Positions 1 through 12,335 are shown, counted from the first letter of the stretch. The stretch: DNA of 64,000 nucleotides from Pseudomonadota bacterium (GCA_009922615.1 RFVF01000004.1:1-64000); one strand, 5' to 3'. Numbers and translations: made by a program. Notes: a model not told the origin generated them from the sequence alone.

Positions 1-2377
<2,377 letters not shown>

Positions 2378-2533
2378 TTGTCAAAAGGTGGCGGAGCCTA
2401 GCACTCGTGAACGGCAGAAGCAACTGCCGCCTGCACTTTGAAAACAGCCGCCATTCAGAGAAAAACCTTGCCGCACACGGCCTGCCCCGCACAATTCCCC
2501 GGCAAGTTTTACACCAGTCAACACCAATACTTT

Positions 2534-3529
2534 ATGGGCCGAATTTTCAACAACATCGTCGAGACCGTGGGCCACACGCCGCTGGTTCGCTTGAACCGCA
2601 TCCCCGCCAGCCTGGGCGTGGACCCGGCCACGCAGATCCTGCTCAAGTGCGAGTTCTTCAACCCACTCGGCTCCGTCAAGGACCGTATCGGCATGGCGAT
2701 GATCGAGGACGCGGAGCGCCGTGGCGTGCTGACCAAAGACACCGTGATCATCGAGCCGACCTCCGGCAACACCGGCATCGCGCTGGCGTTCGTGGCTGCC
2801 GCCAAGGGCTACAAGCTGATTCTCACCATGCCCGAAACCATGTCACAGGAACGGCGTGTGTTGCTGGCGATGCTCGGGGCCAAGCTCGTCCTCACGCCCG
2901 GCACCGAAGGCATGAAGGGCGCCATTCGCCGAGCCGAGGAGCTTGCCAAATCCACGCCCAACGCGTGGATCCCGCAGCAGTTTGAAAATCCCGCCAACCC
3001 GGAAATCCACCGCCGCACCACGGCGGAGGAAATCTGGGCGGACACCGACGGCAAAGTGGACATCCTCGTGGCCGCCGTTGGCACGGGTGGCACCATCACG
3101 GGCTGCACGGAAACCATCCAACCGCGCAAACCATCCTTCCGCGCTATCGCAGTCGAGCCAAAAGATTCACCGGTCATCACGCAAACCCTCGCTGGCGAAC
3201 CGGTTAAGCCCGGCCCGCATAAAATCCAAGGCACCGGTGCCGGGTTTGTTCCCGCCAATCTTCACCTCAAGGATGCCAAGGGGGCAGCTCAAATCCCCGA
3301 GTGTGTCACGGTTACGAACGATGATGCATTTGCCATGGCCCGCCGACTGGCGAAGGAGGAGGGGATTCTCGTCGGCATTTCAACGGGTGCGAATGTCTGG
3401 GCGGCCATCGAAGTGGCCAAGCGCCCGGAGAACAAAGGTAAGGTCATCGTCACCGTGGCCTGCTCCACCGGCGAGCGCTACCTGAGCACTGCCCTAGCGG
3501 CGGACGCACGAGCCGAGGTTGGCGCCTAG
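2534..3529 (+). CDS. cysK: cysteine synthase A (O-acetylserine sulfhydrylase)
   Basis: PLP enzyme making L-cysteine from O-acetylserine and sulfide in the cytoplasm. 331 residues, the usual length. The start is set at the ATG of [20 protein letters not shown], because CysK proteins begin this way; an upstream in-frame ATG at 2438 would add 32 unrelated residues. Key sites: PLP lysine K49 in [11 protein letters not shown], substrate loop EPTSGNTG, phosphate loop GTGGTITG, and C-terminal [10 protein letters not shown]. It is divergent from ftsH, with about 155 bp between the two starts. No clear Shine-Dalgarno sequence is visible. Confidence 0.96.
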   Translation: MGRIFNNIVETVGHTPLVRLNRIPASLGVDPATQILLKCEFFNPLGSVKDRIGMAMIEDAERRGVLTKDTVIIEPTSGNTGIALAFVAAAKGYKLILTMPETMSQERRVLLAMLGAKLVLTPGTEGMKGAIRRAEELAKSTPNAWIPQQFENPANPEIHRRTTAEEIWADTDGKVDILVAAVGTGGTITGCTETIQPRKPSFRAIAVEPKDSPVITQTLAGEPVKPGPHKIQGTGAGFVPANLHLKDAKGAAQIPECVTVTNDDAFAMARRLAKEEGILVGISTGANVWAAIEVAKRPENKGKVIVTVACSTGERYLSTALAADARAEVGA

Positions 3530-3608
3530 TGCCAGGCTCGCGAATGCGTTTGAGCTAGCCCTCATGATCCCGATTGCACGAACGACCGGCTCCTCCCCGG
3601 GGGGCCGG

Positions 3609-4013
3609 ATGCCGGATCGGACGCGCACGCTGCTGCTCGTCGATGACGACAGTAATCTGCTCATCATCATCAAGATGTTTTTCCAGCGGCAGGGTTGGCA
3701 CATTCTCGAAGCCGACAACGTCAATGACGCCATCAAACTTTGGACGGCCAATCATCGCCACATTGATGCCGTCATGACGGACTATGCGTTTCCGGAGGGG
3801 CCGACGGGGTTGGACCTCGTCACGCACATTCAGATGCGGCAGCGCGGGTTTCCCTGCATTGTGATCTCCGGCGCTTGGAAACCGGAGAAGCGCCCCAAGG
3901 ACGAACCGGCCTCCAATCTTTTCTACCGCGCCAAGCCGTTTGAAATTCGCGAAATTGCCGAACTGGTCACGCGGGTCAGCAGTGCGTGGAAACGGCCTGA
4001 GGTTGAGGCCTGA
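3609..4013 (+). CDS. single-domain response regulator (CheY-like receiver)
   Basis: Stand-alone receiver domain of 134 residues with no output domain. Acidic pocket D12-D14 (LLLVDDDSN), phospho-acceptor D58 (AVMTDYAFPEG) and conserved lysine K109 (FYRAKPFE) are all present. The switch Thr/Ser position falls in IVISGAW. I chose the ATG at 3609, directly ahead of the first beta strand and preceded by a GGGG run; ATGs at 3519 and 3564 are also open, and the first overlaps the end of cysK. No histidine kinase lies nearby, so the partner is unknown. It converges with the LemA gene, with only six bases between the stops. Confidence 0.82.
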   Translation: MPDRTRTLLLVDDDSNLLIIIKMFFQRQGWHILEADNVNDAIKLWTANHRHIDAVMTDYAFPEGPTGLDLVTHIQMRQRGFPCIVISGAWKPEKRPKDEPASNLFYRAKPFEIREIAELVTRVSSAWKRPEVEA

Positions 4014-4019
4014 TCCAAG

Positions 4020-5336
4020 TCACGGGGCAAAGTTCACAGTCACCGTTGCCCGCTCGAAATCACCGGCAAGCATCAGCGGTTGTGCTTGCAACCCGCCCAA
4101 CATGGCGATGAATCGATCGGGGATTTGTTCCAGCCGCGTGTTGTAGCTCGTGGCGATCTCATTGAAATAGCCGCGTGCGAGCGCAATCCGTTGCTCCGTG
4201 TCCACCAGCGATTGCTGGAGCGAAAGAAACGCCGGCTCGGCGGTCAACTCGGGATAGGCCTCCTGCACCGCCATCATCACCGCCGTGCAACTGGCGTAGT
4301 CTGGGCCCGCCACTCCCGGCGGCGTGGCCGATTGCTGCGCTCGCAAAGCGGCCACCTGCGTTTGCAGCCGCGCCTCGTGGTCGCGCAATCCGGTGACAGT
4401 CGCGACCAGTCGGGGAATGAGATCGTGTCGCCGCTTGAGTTGCACATCCACCTGCGCCCAAGCCTGCCGGACGCGCTGGCGAAGGTCGATCAAGCCATTG
4501 AACACCATCCACACCCAGCCGACAGTTGCGGAGCAGTAAAACCCCAAGACCGCGAGCACGTAGAAAGGCCATTCGCGTCCGCTGTCCCGCCCTTGCACTG
4601 CGTCACGCCAGAGGAAACTTCCCACGAGGAGCAGCGTGCCTAACAACAGCCACCCCCAATAAGCCCACGCAAAACCGGAACGGATTTCCTCCTCGCTGCG
4701 GGTGGAGATCAGAAACAACGGCGCGCTTGGGTCGGCGGCGATCTTGGCCGCCACCGCATCCTCCCGTTCACTCGCCTGGCCCATGACGTAGATCTCGGCG
4801 TGCAACGGCAGCGCCCGCTCATGGAATCGCCGTCGGCCCGTCGAGTCCATGATCCCGCCGGTCGGACCCTTGCCATAGTAAAGCGGGTTGAGCATCGAGC
4901 AGGTTTCATCGAAGGTGGTGGGCACCTCGAGTTCCGCACCTTCCGGCTGCACGAGGATCACGCCGCAATCATCCTGTAGGTAGAAGGGAATCGTTTCGCC
5001 CCCATTGGCCACCGTTGTCCACCCCGATTCGGTGCGCGTGCGCGTTTTGGTGTTGCCTTCGTCGTCGGTGTAAGTCTCCGTGACCGAGCGTTCCCACTGC
5101 TCCTCTACGCTCCACTGGTAATGCGTGCAGCGGCATTCGGCGAGGAAACTGGTGAGGGGCGCGTCCACTTCCGCCGTGCCCTTGAGTTCCACGAGACCAA
5201 TGAACACGCCGGTGGTCTTCGAGGTCGGGAGGTTTTCGACGAGGCGGCGGCGGCGTCCCGCCCGCAGCCCCGCGAGCAGGCAGAGGAAGGCCAGCCCCGC
5301 GCCGAGCACCGGCAGCCAGGGAGCGAAGTCACGCAT
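4020..5336 (-). CDS. GIDE-domain and LemA-domain membrane protein
   Basis: 438 residues. An N-terminal membrane helix (about 8-24) is followed by a region matching the GIDE/MULAN type seen in eukaryotic mitochondrial E3 ligases: KTTGVFIGLVELKGTAE, then a Trp-rich strand and a TYTDDEGNTKTRTRTESGW stretch. Two further helices (about 223-241 and 256-282) lead into a C-terminal LemA-type coiled-coil domain (FNGLIDLRQRV, QVDVQLKRRHDLIPRLVATV). There is no RING finger, so no ubiquitin ligase activity is implied. LemA proteins are helical-bundle membrane proteins of unclear role. The domain calls rest on motif resemblance. Confidence 0.8.
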   Translation of the reverse strand: MRDFAPWLPVLGAGLAFLCLLAGLRAGRRRRLVENLPTSKTTGVFIGLVELKGTAEVDAPLTSFLAECRCTHYQWSVEEQWERSVTETYTDDEGNTKTRTRTESGWTTVANGGETIPFYLQDDCGVILVQPEGAELEVPTTFDETCSMLNPLYYGKGPTGGIMDSTGRRRFHERALPLHAEIYVMGQASEREDAVAAKIAADPSAPLFLISTRSEEEIRSGFAWAYWGWLLLGTLLLVGSFLWRDAVQGRDSGREWPFYVLAVLGFYCSATVGWVWMVFNGLIDLRQRVRQAWAQVDVQLKRRHDLIPRLVATVTGLRDHEARLQTQVAALRAQQSATPPGVAGPDYASCTAVMMAVQEAYPELTAEPAFLSLQQSLVDTEQRIALARGYFNEIATSYNTRLEQIPDRFIAMLGGLQAQPLMLAGDFERATVTVNFAP

Positions 5337-5414
5337 CGGCCTTGGCTATAGCAAATCAATCTTCCGCAGAACACTATCGAATCGAACGAAAAATGTATCC
5401 CGCATCGTCCCGAC

Positions 5415-6677
5415 CTAGTCCCGCAGTTGGGGAAATAGGTCGTGCTTCGGCCACTCCTCCACGGCGGCAGCAGCCCGATGCAGGGCGGGATCAATTGCAC
5501 CGTCCGGCAGCTTCGGGATTTCCTGTCTTTGATTGAACAGCACCGTCCAGCTCAAGCCATCCCAGCGGCGCACCAGCAGCGTGTAAGTGCCGGGCAGGCT
5601 GCCGGTGTGCCAGTAGTTGGCGCCTTTAGAACCGACCGGCCGCGCCTGCCAGCCACAAGCGTAGAAGGTTTCCCGCAGCGAGCCATCGTCATGGGGGGCA
5701 ACTGGTGCCGGCGGCGGCTCGTGCAGTGTTTTCCAAGTATCTGCCTTCAGCAACGGAGACTTGGTCGGATCCCGCATGCCCACCGCGAACCGCATGAGAT
5801 CCACCGCACTTGCCAGCCAGCCACCGTGCGCATCCATTGCTTCGAGATGAAACCCACCATACGGCGAGGGAACTTTTGCCGGCGCACCGGGAAAGACATT
5901 GTCGGCCGTCGCTTGATCCGGTGTGTAGTAATGCACTTCGCGTTCTGCGCGCTGAACTTCCAAGGTGCGCCCCAGCCGCATGGACTTGATGCCGCACGGT
6001 GCCAGCACCGCCTTGTGCAAGTGCTGTTCGTAGCTGCGCCCGGTGACTCGCTCGATGATCCGGCCCAGCAGACAGTAGCCAAAGTTCGAGTAGGCGTAGC
6101 GCTTGCCGGGGTCGAACTCGAGCGGTTGGCCCAACATGAACCGAATGATCGCATCCGCGCTCGCGGGCGAGTTGGTGCCGGTGGCCGCAGCGATGATTCG
6201 CGAGCGGAACATGGGGTCGAATCTTTGGTCGCGATCCCAGCCGCCCGTGTGCTGGAGGCAGTGACGAACAGTGATTTGCTTCCACCGTGCGTCCGTCTGG
6301 CTGCCGGCTGGGACGATGGGTTTGTGTGACAACAGCTCCCGCACGGGCGTGTCCAGCGTGAGCTTGCCTTGCTCGACGAGTTGCAGAACGGCGACGGCCG
6401 TGAACGGTTTGGAGATGCTCGCGATGCGAAACAGCGAAGTGGGCGCGACGGAAATTTGCTTGCCCACATCCGCGAAGCCGTAGCCTCGCGCATACACCAG
6501 CCGGTCATCCTTGGCCACCGCCAACGCCCCGCCGGGGATTTTCCGCGCGGTCATGAACGCTTCCATCTCGCGGTCGAAACTCGCGAGCGGATGATCCTTT
6601 TCCAACGCTCGCGCCGGCAGACTGGCCGCTGCCGAGACCAGCCCGGCGGCGGTGGCAAGAAAACGGCGGCGGCGCAT
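5415..6677 (-). CDS. serine hydrolase, beta-lactamase/class C family, Tat-exported
   Basis: 420-residue secreted hydrolase of the beta-lactamase/D-alanyl-D-alanine carboxypeptidase fold. The start is the ATG of MRRRRFLATAAGL; the frame opens further upstream only with a TTG. The RRRRF motif followed by a hydrophobic stretch ending PARA suggests Tat export. Catalytic S87-x-x-K90 (SISK) and a Tyr-x-Asn motif (YSN within KRYAYSNFGYCLLGRI) are visible, and a late HTG (YWHTGSLPGTY) fits the third motif. The substrate cannot be told: esterase, peptidase and true beta-lactamase are all possible in this family. Confidence 0.88.
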   Translation of the reverse strand: MRRRRFLATAAGLVSAAASLPARALEKDHPLASFDREMEAFMTARKIPGGALAVAKDDRLVYARGYGFADVGKQISVAPTSLFRIASISKPFTAVAVLQLVEQGKLTLDTPVRELLSHKPIVPAGSQTDARWKQITVRHCLQHTGGWDRDQRFDPMFRSRIIAAATGTNSPASADAIIRFMLGQPLEFDPGKRYAYSNFGYCLLGRIIERVTGRSYEQHLHKAVLAPCGIKSMRLGRTLEVQRAEREVHYYTPDQATADNVFPGAPAKVPSPYGGFHLEAMDAHGGWLASAVDLMRFAVGMRDPTKSPLLKADTWKTLHEPPPAPVAPHDDGSLRETFYACGWQARPVGSKGANYWHTGSLPGTYTLLVRRWDGLSWTVLFNQRQEIPKLPDGAIDPALHRAAAAVEEWPKHDLFPQLRD

Positions 6678-6783
6678 CGCGTTGGTTTCAGCCAAGCGGG
6701 TTGCTCATGCAAGCCCGAAGAAAAGCTTGGCTTTGCGTGTCCCCTCTGGCAGACGAGGCACGCAGTTCAACCATCGCATTCCT

Positions 6784-7788
6784 ATGACTTGGTATTACGC
6801 CGTCGGACAGCAGCAACAGGGGCCGGTTTCCGAAGAGCAATTGCAGGGGCTCGTCAAGGATGGCGTCGTCACCGGCGACACGCTCGTCTGGCGCGAAGGC
6901 ATGACGAACTGGCAGCCCTATCGCAGCCTTAACGCATCGACGGCGGCTCCTTCAAACCCACCGATCGCAGTCGGCCCCGCGCCAACCGGCGCGACCACAA
7001 CGAGCAGCATCGGGTTGAACGAACAGCAAGTGCTGGAACGTGAGTATCGCGTGGAGATTGGTGAGGGACTTGATCGCGGATGGAAGGTCTTCACGGGCAA
7101 TGCAGGCGTGATCATCGGCGTGGGCCTGATCTGGCTGGCGTTGCTGACCGGGATATTCTTCGTCAGCACGATTGCCTCGCTCATTCCGCTGGTGAATGTG
7201 CTGTCCTCGTTGGTCACCACGTTTCTCAATGGCCCCATCATGGCCGGCATCCTGTTTTTCTTCCTGCGGATGGTCCGGGGCGAATCAGGACAGCTCGGCG
7301 ATGCGTTCAGTGGCTTCGGCCCGCGCTTTCTCCACCTCGGCCTGACGTCGCTCGTGCAAGGCCTGATCAACCTCGCGCTGATCATGCCCGGGGCGATCAC
7401 CTGCGGCATGCTGGGTTTGTTCTCGGCGGCCGTGTTGAAGGGGGGTCGGTTTCCCGAGCTGTCCGTGGCCGCCATCGCTGCGTTGGTTGTCGTCGGCAGC
7501 ATCACTTTGATCCTCCTGCTTTATGTGAACCTCCTCTGGACGTTCTCGCTGCTGCTCGTGCTGGACAAACATTATGACTTCTGGCCGGCCATGCAGTTGA
7601 GTCGGCGCATGGTCAACCGCCGCTGGTGGATGACCTTCGTGTTCCTGTTCGTCGGTGGGTTGGTCAGTGGCCTCGGGACGCTCGCCTGCTTCATCGGCCT
7701 GTTCGTGACTGTGCCAATTTTCTACGGGATGTATGCGCATCTCTTTGATGCCAACTTCCGTGACCTCGCGCCAATGCGGCGGGAGTAG
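6784..7788 (+). CDS. GYF_2 (DUF4339) domain membrane protein
   Basis: 334 residues starting at MTWYYAVGQQQQGPVSEEQL, the hallmark of the DUF4339/GYF_2 domain (residues 1-50: WYY, GP, WREGMTNWQP). After a Pro/Thr-rich linker come about five to six strongly hydrophobic segments (about 110-330). The frame is open upstream to 6652, but that stretch overlaps the divergent hydrolase start and lacks family similarity. It ends 21 bp before an ABC ATPase gene on the same strand, so it is probably co-transcribed with the ABC system. Specific function unknown. Confidence 0.8.
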   Translation: MTWYYAVGQQQQGPVSEEQLQGLVKDGVVTGDTLVWREGMTNWQPYRSLNASTAAPSNPPIAVGPAPTGATTTSSIGLNEQQVLEREYRVEIGEGLDRGWKVFTGNAGVIIGVGLIWLALLTGIFFVSTIASLIPLVNVLSSLVTTFLNGPIMAGILFFFLRMVRGESGQLGDAFSGFGPRFLHLGLTSLVQGLINLALIMPGAITCGMLGLFSAAVLKGGRFPELSVAAIAALVVVGSITLILLLYVNLLWTFSLLLVLDKHYDFWPAMQLSRRMVNRRWWMTFVFLFVGGLVSGLGTLACFIGLFVTVPIFYGMYAHLFDANFRDLAPMRRE

Positions 7789-7809
7789 TTTCTTTGCTTC
7801 GCTGCTTTC

Positions 7810-8478
7810 ATGTCCCTGCTGGAAATCCATCAACTGAAGAAATCCTACGCCGCTCCGGACGGTGGGACGCACACGGTCGTGGACGTGCCGGAGTTCAAGC
7901 TGGGAGCGCAGGAGCAGGTGGCTTTGAGCGGCGAGAGTGGCTCGGGCAAAACTACTTTCCTTAACCTCATAGCCGGCATCCTCGCGCCGGACTCCGGTTC
8001 GATCAAACTCAATGACCTCGAACTCGCCGGCCTGCGTGAGTCCGCCCGCGACCGCGTGCGCGCAACGACGACTGGCTACATCTTCCAGACCTTCAACCTC
8101 CTGCAGGGCTACACTGCGCTGGAGAACGTGCTGCTGGGCATGAGCTTCGGTCCCGGCGCGGACCGCGAGTTCGCGAAGGCGCTGCTCAAACGCGTCGGCC
8201 TCGAAGCGAAGCTCAACCATCTGCCCCGCCAGCTTTCCACCGGCCAGCAGCAACGCGTTGCTGTCGCACGCGCACTGGCAAACCGGCCCAAGCTCGTCCT
8301 CGCCGACGAGCCGACCGGCAATCTCGACCACACGAATGCCCGCGAGGCAATGGCGCTCATCCGCGAAGCCTGCCGCGAGAACGGCGCAGCCCTCCTGCTC
8401 GTGAGCCACGACCGCGAGGTGCTTGGGCAGTTCGAGAACGTGCAGGAGCTGTCGAAGCTGAACCGCGCGGCAAAGTGA
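7810..8478 (+). CDS. ABC transporter ATP-binding protein (MacB/LolD type)
   Basis: 222-residue nucleotide-binding subunit. Walker A GESGSGKT (41-48), Q-loop [16 protein letters not shown], signature [15 protein letters not shown], Walker [13 protein letters not shown] and an H-loop histidine in LLVSHDREV are all present. The EPTGNLD and Q-loop forms match the LolD/MacB/FtsE group, which work with FtsX-fold permeases rather than importers. The FtsX-fold permease that follows fits as its partner. Substrate unknown; lipoprotein trafficking, peptide or antibiotic export are the family's known roles. Confidence 0.93.
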   Translation: MSLLEIHQLKKSYAAPDGGTHTVVDVPEFKLGAQEQVALSGESGSGKTTFLNLIAGILAPDSGSIKLNDLELAGLRESARDRVRATTTGYIFQTFNLLQGYTALENVLLGMSFGPGADREFAKALLKRVGLEAKLNHLPRQLSTGQQQRVAVARALANRPKLVLADEPTGNLDHTNAREAMALIREACRENGAALLLVSHDREVLGQFENVQELSKLNRAAK

Positions 8479-8566
8479 AGACTCCGCTTTCCATGAAAGC
8501 TCCAAAGAAACCCCAAGCTGCAAGCTTCAATGAGCGGTTGGGCTCGGGGAAAGTTCTCGGTGTTTG

Positions 8567-8619
8567 GAACTTCGTGTTTGGAGCTTCGTTGGAACTTGGA
8601 GCTTGGGATTCGGAGCTTC
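8567..8619 (+). repeat. degenerate heptanucleotide repeat tract between ABC ATPase and permease genes
   Basis: The gap holds a run that reads in seven-base steps as GAACTTC, GTGTTTG, GAGCTTC, (GTTG), GAACTTG, GAGCTTG, GGATTCG, GAGCTTC. Related AAGCTCC/CAAGCTT words extend left to about 8490. It ends five bases ahead of the permease start codon. It is one of five heptamer tracts in the window. Confidence 0.75.
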
Positions 8620-8623
8620 GCCC

Positions 8624-9823
8624 ATGACGCTACCACTCATCGTTGCCAAGTCCCTCCGCCAGCACCTTCTTTCCACGGTGGTGACGGCGGCGTCCATCGC
8701 GCTTGCGGGCGGGCTACTCATGGCAGTGTGGGTGGTCAAGACACAGTCCAACGACGCCTTCACCAAGCAGAATGCCGGCTTCGACGCTGTTCTAGGCGCA
8801 CGCAGCGCGAAGCTCCAGCTCGTGCTCAACGCGATTTTTCACCTCGAAGCCTCACCGGGAAATTTGCCGTGGGCCGATTACGAAGACATCGCGAAAAACC
8901 CCGCCGTCACGCTCGCTCTGCCCATCGCCGTGGGAGACAACTACCACGGCTATCGGTTGGTTGGCACAACGACGAATCTATTTTCGGTTGAACTTGCGCC
9001 GGGGCGCAAATATCGCGTTGCCGAGGGTGAACCTTTTCTCGCGGGCTACATGGAGGCGGTGCTGGGCAGTTTTACAGCGCAGCAGCTCAAGCTCAAGGTG
9101 GGCGACAAATTCCATCCGTTCCACGGTCTCATCTTCGACGAAAAGCAGCAGCACGCGGAGACCTACGTCGTCACCGGCATCATGGAGCCGTCGAACACGC
9201 CCGCCGACCGCGTCATCTGGATTCCGCTCGAAGGCATCCAGAACATGAAGGGCCACGACGCCAAGAGCGCCGCCGAGATCAGCGCCGTGCTGGTGAAGCT
9301 CAAGAACCCCATCGCCGGGCGCGGGCTGGAGCTGATGTATAACAAGCAGGGTAACCGGCTGACCTTCGCCTGGCCCATCGCGCAGGTCGTTGCCGAGTTG
9401 TTCGGCAAGATCGCATGGTTCGACAAGGTGCTGGAGCTGGTGGCGTGGCTCGTCGCCGCCGTGGCGACCGGCTCGGTGCTCGCGAGCATTTACAACTCCA
9501 TGAACGAACGTCGCCGCGACATCGCAATCCTGCGGGCACTGGGCGCGCGGGCGCACACTATCTTCTTGGCCGTTGTGCTGGAGTGCGCAGCCATCGCGGT
9601 GCTGGGGATGCTCGCGGCGTTCGCGGTCTATCTCGGCATCACGGGCGTGGCCGCGCATATCATCCGCACGGAGACCGGCGTGGTCCTGAATGCGTTCGCA
9701 TGGCATCCGATCCTGGCGTGGGCACCAGCGACGATGATTGGCCTGAGCGCGCTGGCTGGCGTTATTCCAGCGATGAAAGCCTATCGCACGAACGTGGCGG
9801 AGAACTTGGTGCCGGTGTCGTAG
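8624..9823 (+). CDS. ABC transporter permease, FtsX/MacB fold
   Basis: 399 residues. Start chosen at the ATG of [14 protein letters not shown]; the open frame from 8564 would translate the heptamer tract. The layout is typical of FtsX/MacB permeases: one N-terminal membrane helix (about 20-38), a long periplasmic domain (about 40-270), then three C-terminal helices (about 285-390). The conserved [19 protein letters not shown] loop contacts the ATPase. It forms the transporter with the ATPase encoded just upstream. Cargo is not evident. Confidence 0.88.
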   Translation: MTLPLIVAKSLRQHLLSTVVTAASIALAGGLLMAVWVVKTQSNDAFTKQNAGFDAVLGARSAKLQLVLNAIFHLEASPGNLPWADYEDIAKNPAVTLALPIAVGDNYHGYRLVGTTTNLFSVELAPGRKYRVAEGEPFLAGYMEAVLGSFTAQQLKLKVGDKFHPFHGLIFDEKQQHAETYVVTGIMEPSNTPADRVIWIPLEGIQNMKGHDAKSAAEISAVLVKLKNPIAGRGLELMYNKQGNRLTFAWPIAQVVAELFGKIAWFDKVLELVAWLVAAVATGSVLASIYNSMNERRRDIAILRALGARAHTIFLAVVLECAAIAVLGMLAAFAVYLGITGVAAHIIRTETGVVLNAFAWHPILAWAPATMIGLSALAGVIPAMKAYRTNVAENLVPVS

Positions 9824-9870
9824 GCGCGCCGGGTATTACTCGGCTTCTAGGGAGTTCGCTCGGCGCTTCG

Positions 9871-10911
9871 CTACGGCCTCAACCACTTCTCGAACCAATC
9901 AATCGCTGCTTGCCGTGCCTCGACGGTGACCTTGTGACCAGTTTGTGGTTGGAGAATGACCTGCAGTTTCGGTTCGGCATCGGCGGCGCGGTAGGCCGAG
10001 CGCGCGGCGGCGAGACACTCGTTGACCCCGGGCAACGGCGTGCGCGGATCCGCGTCACCGTTGATGACGAGCAGTGGTCGAGGGGCGATGAGTGGCAACA
10101 TCGCCGGGCCGTCGAACTCGCCGTAGATGCCAGGCACCACGCGGTCGTAGAAGCGCCGGACAAATGCTGCGCTCACCATTTCGCCCTCGTCCTTGGCCGC
10201 CGCTTCGATCGCTGGTTTGAATGTCTCCACCCGCGAGCGCCAGCTCTCATTGTCCAGCGCCCACCTGAAGCTCTGCACGCCGATGCACGGCACCACGACG
10301 GCGATGCGCGGGTCAGCGGCTGCGGCGAGATAGCCTTCCATGCCACCCTTTGAGAAACCGATAAGGCCGATTCGCGCGGCATCTACGTCGTTACACGTGC
10401 CCAGATAATCCACGAGGCGCATCACGTCCCAGGCCGTGTCGTAGAGGAAGGGAAGTTTCCGGCTGCCGAACCACGCGTTGAGGATCGCCTCGTGATACTC
10501 GGCGGAACCGTTGCCCGCCTTGGTGCGCGCGCCGTGGTGCCGACCATCGATCGCGACCGCGAGGAAGCCACGTTTGGCCAGATCGTGCAGCAACGGCAAC
10601 TGGCTTTCCTTGTTCGCGCCGGTCCCGTGCAAAACGATCACCACCGGCCGTCGCCCCGTGGTTTCGTTACGCTTCATCAACAGTCCGGGAACCCGCACAT
10701 TTGCCTCAGAGGCGAAGGAAAACTGCACGGCCCGCAGACCGTTCGTGGCAGCGGGCGCTTTGATCTCGGGGGCCAATTCAACACGCGGACGGTCGAGCAG
10801 TTTGAGGAAGGCGGCTCGGGTATTGGCCGGGGCGTCAACTCCCAGTGTGCGGTTCACGAGAAAGAACAGGGCCAAGCCCGTCATCAAGCTACTGACAGGC
10901 CGCATCTTCAT
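9871..10911 (-). CDS. secreted alpha/beta hydrolase (dienelactone hydrolase-like)
   Basis: 346 residues with an N-terminal signal peptide (about 1-25). Alpha/beta hydrolase fold: oxyanion strand VVIVLHGTGANK, nucleophile elbow GFSKGG (S187), acid GDADPRTPLPG and a C-terminal histidine in QPQTGHKVT. The ATG overlaps the stop of the upstream DUF1501 gene (ATGA type), so translation is likely coupled. It is the last gene of the PSD1-DUF1501 operon, which points to a periplasmic role with those proteins, for example deacylating or de-esterifying a carbohydrate. That role is inference. Confidence 0.85.
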   Translation of the reverse strand: MKMRPVSSLMTGLALFFLVNRTLGVDAPANTRAAFLKLLDRPRVELAPEIKAPAATNGLRAVQFSFASEANVRVPGLLMKRNETTGRRPVVIVLHGTGANKESQLPLLHDLAKRGFLAVAIDGRHHGARTKAGNGSAEYHEAILNAWFGSRKLPFLYDTAWDVMRLVDYLGTCNDVDAARIGLIGFSKGGMEGYLAAAADPRIAVVVPCIGVQSFRWALDNESWRSRVETFKPAIEAAAKDEGEMVSAAFVRRFYDRVVPGIYGEFDGPAMLPLIAPRPLLVINGDADPRTPLPGVNECLAAARSAYRAADAEPKLQVILQPQTGHKVTVEARQAAIDWFEKWLRP

Positions 10912-12332
10912 CCGGCAATCCGGCGATAAATTTCGCCTTCGTTCATGGTCGCGCGCTCAGGCCGGCCCTTGTAGCTGTAAACGAGATTTTCGTGGTTGAT
11001 GCCCAGCAGATGGAGAATCGTCGCGTGCAGGTCGTGGACGTGCAGGCGGTCCTCGACGGCGTGCAGACCGAACTCATCCGTCGCGCCGATGACCTGGCCG
11101 CCTTTCACGCCGCCACCGGCCATCCACATGGTGAAGCCGGTTGGGTTGTGGTCGCGGCCGTTGCCCTTCTCGCTCATGGGCGTGCGGCCAAATTCACCGC
11201 CCCAGATGACAAGGGTCGAATCGAGCAGGCCGCGTGATTTCAAATCTTTCAACAAGCCACCGATTGGCTGGTCGGTCTCACGGAAACGATCACCGTGGTT
11301 CTTCTCGATGCCGCTGTGCGCGTCCCACTTGCTGCCCGCGCCGCTGTAGAGCTGCACGAAGCGCACGCCGCGTTCGACGAGCCGGCGCGAGAGCAGGCAC
11401 ATGCGGCCAAACGGCGCGGCGACGGGGTCATCCATGCCGTAAAGTTTCTTCGTCGCCTCGGTTTCGTGAGTGAGATCCACGGCGTCCGGGGCTTCGGCCT
11501 GCATGCGAAACGCCAGTTCGTAAGCAGCGATGCGCGCCTCCAACTCCGTTTGCTGCGAGCGCGCGGCGGCGTGTTCGCGATTCATCGCGCTGAGAAAATC
11601 GAGCTTTGCGGACTGCCGCGTTTCGCTGATGCCTTCGGGCGTGTTCAAGTTCGCGATTGGTTCCGCGCCGGGCAAAATGCGCGTGCCCTGATAAACGGCG
11701 GGCATGAAGCCTGCGCCCCAGTTGCGCGGGCCGTTCACCACAGTGCCGTTGTTGTCCTGCATCACCACGAACGCGGGGAGGTTCTGATTCACCGAACCGA
11801 GGCCATAGCTGACCCACGCGCCGAGCGAGGGCCGGCCGGCGAGGATGGAGCCGGTGTTCATCTGGCAGACGCCGTTGGAGTGGACGATGCCGTTGGCCCA
11901 GCAGGAACGCAGCACGGCGAGGTCGTCGGCGGATTCAGCGACGTGTTTGCACCAGTCGGAAATCCACAGCCCGCTTTGGCCGTATTGCTTCCACTCGCGC
12001 TTGTCGGGGAAGATCGGCGAGTTGTATTCGCCCATTGCGGTAATGAGGCCCTTGGTGAAGCTCGGCGGCAGCGGCTTGCCCGCGTGCTCCTTCAACGCCG
12101 CCTTTGGGTCGAACGTGTCGAGATGCGACGGCCCGCCTTCCATGAAGAGAAAGATGACGCTCTTGGCCTTTGCCGCGTAGTGCGCGAGCGGCGGGGCGGC
12201 GGGCCCGGCGCGCAACGGATTCTCCGCCAGCAGCGAGCCCAACGCGACGGCCCCAAAGCCCGCACCGGTCTTGGTGAGGAAGTCGCGGCGGGAAACCGCC
12301 CAGTCAACTTTGTTGCATCCGTATTTCTTCAT
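10908..12332 (-). CDS. DUF1501 domain-containing protein (Tat-exported, alkaline-phosphatase/sulfatase-like fold)
   Basis: 474 residues. Twin-arginine signal SRRDFLTK near residue 14 and an AxA-like cleavage region. DUF1501 hallmarks: MEGGPSHLDTFDPK, GRPSLGAWVSYGLG, LVIWGGEFGRTPMSE, GRDHNPTGFTMWMAGGG and HDLHATILHLLGI. DUF1501 proteins are predicted to share the alkaline-phosphatase superfamily fold and are abundant in Planctomycetes and Verrucomicrobia, but their reaction is not established. The start lies three bases past the PSD1 stop, and the end overlaps the hydrolase gene, so all three form one operon. Confidence 0.93.
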   Translation of the reverse strand: MKKYGCNKVDWAVSRRDFLTKTGAGFGAVALGSLLAENPLRAGPAAPPLAHYAAKAKSVIFLFMEGGPSHLDTFDPKAALKEHAGKPLPPSFTKGLITAMGEYNSPIFPDKREWKQYGQSGLWISDWCKHVAESADDLAVLRSCWANGIVHSNGVCQMNTGSILAGRPSLGAWVSYGLGSVNQNLPAFVVMQDNNGTVVNGPRNWGAGFMPAVYQGTRILPGAEPIANLNTPEGISETRQSAKLDFLSAMNREHAAARSQQTELEARIAAYELAFRMQAEAPDAVDLTHETEATKKLYGMDDPVAAPFGRMCLLSRRLVERGVRFVQLYSGAGSKWDAHSGIEKNHGDRFRETDQPIGGLLKDLKSRGLLDSTLVIWGGEFGRTPMSEKGNGRDHNPTGFTMWMAGGGVKGGQVIGATDEFGLHAVEDRLHVHDLHATILHLLGINHENLVYSYKGRPERATMNEGEIYRRIAG

Positions 12333-12335
12333 GGA

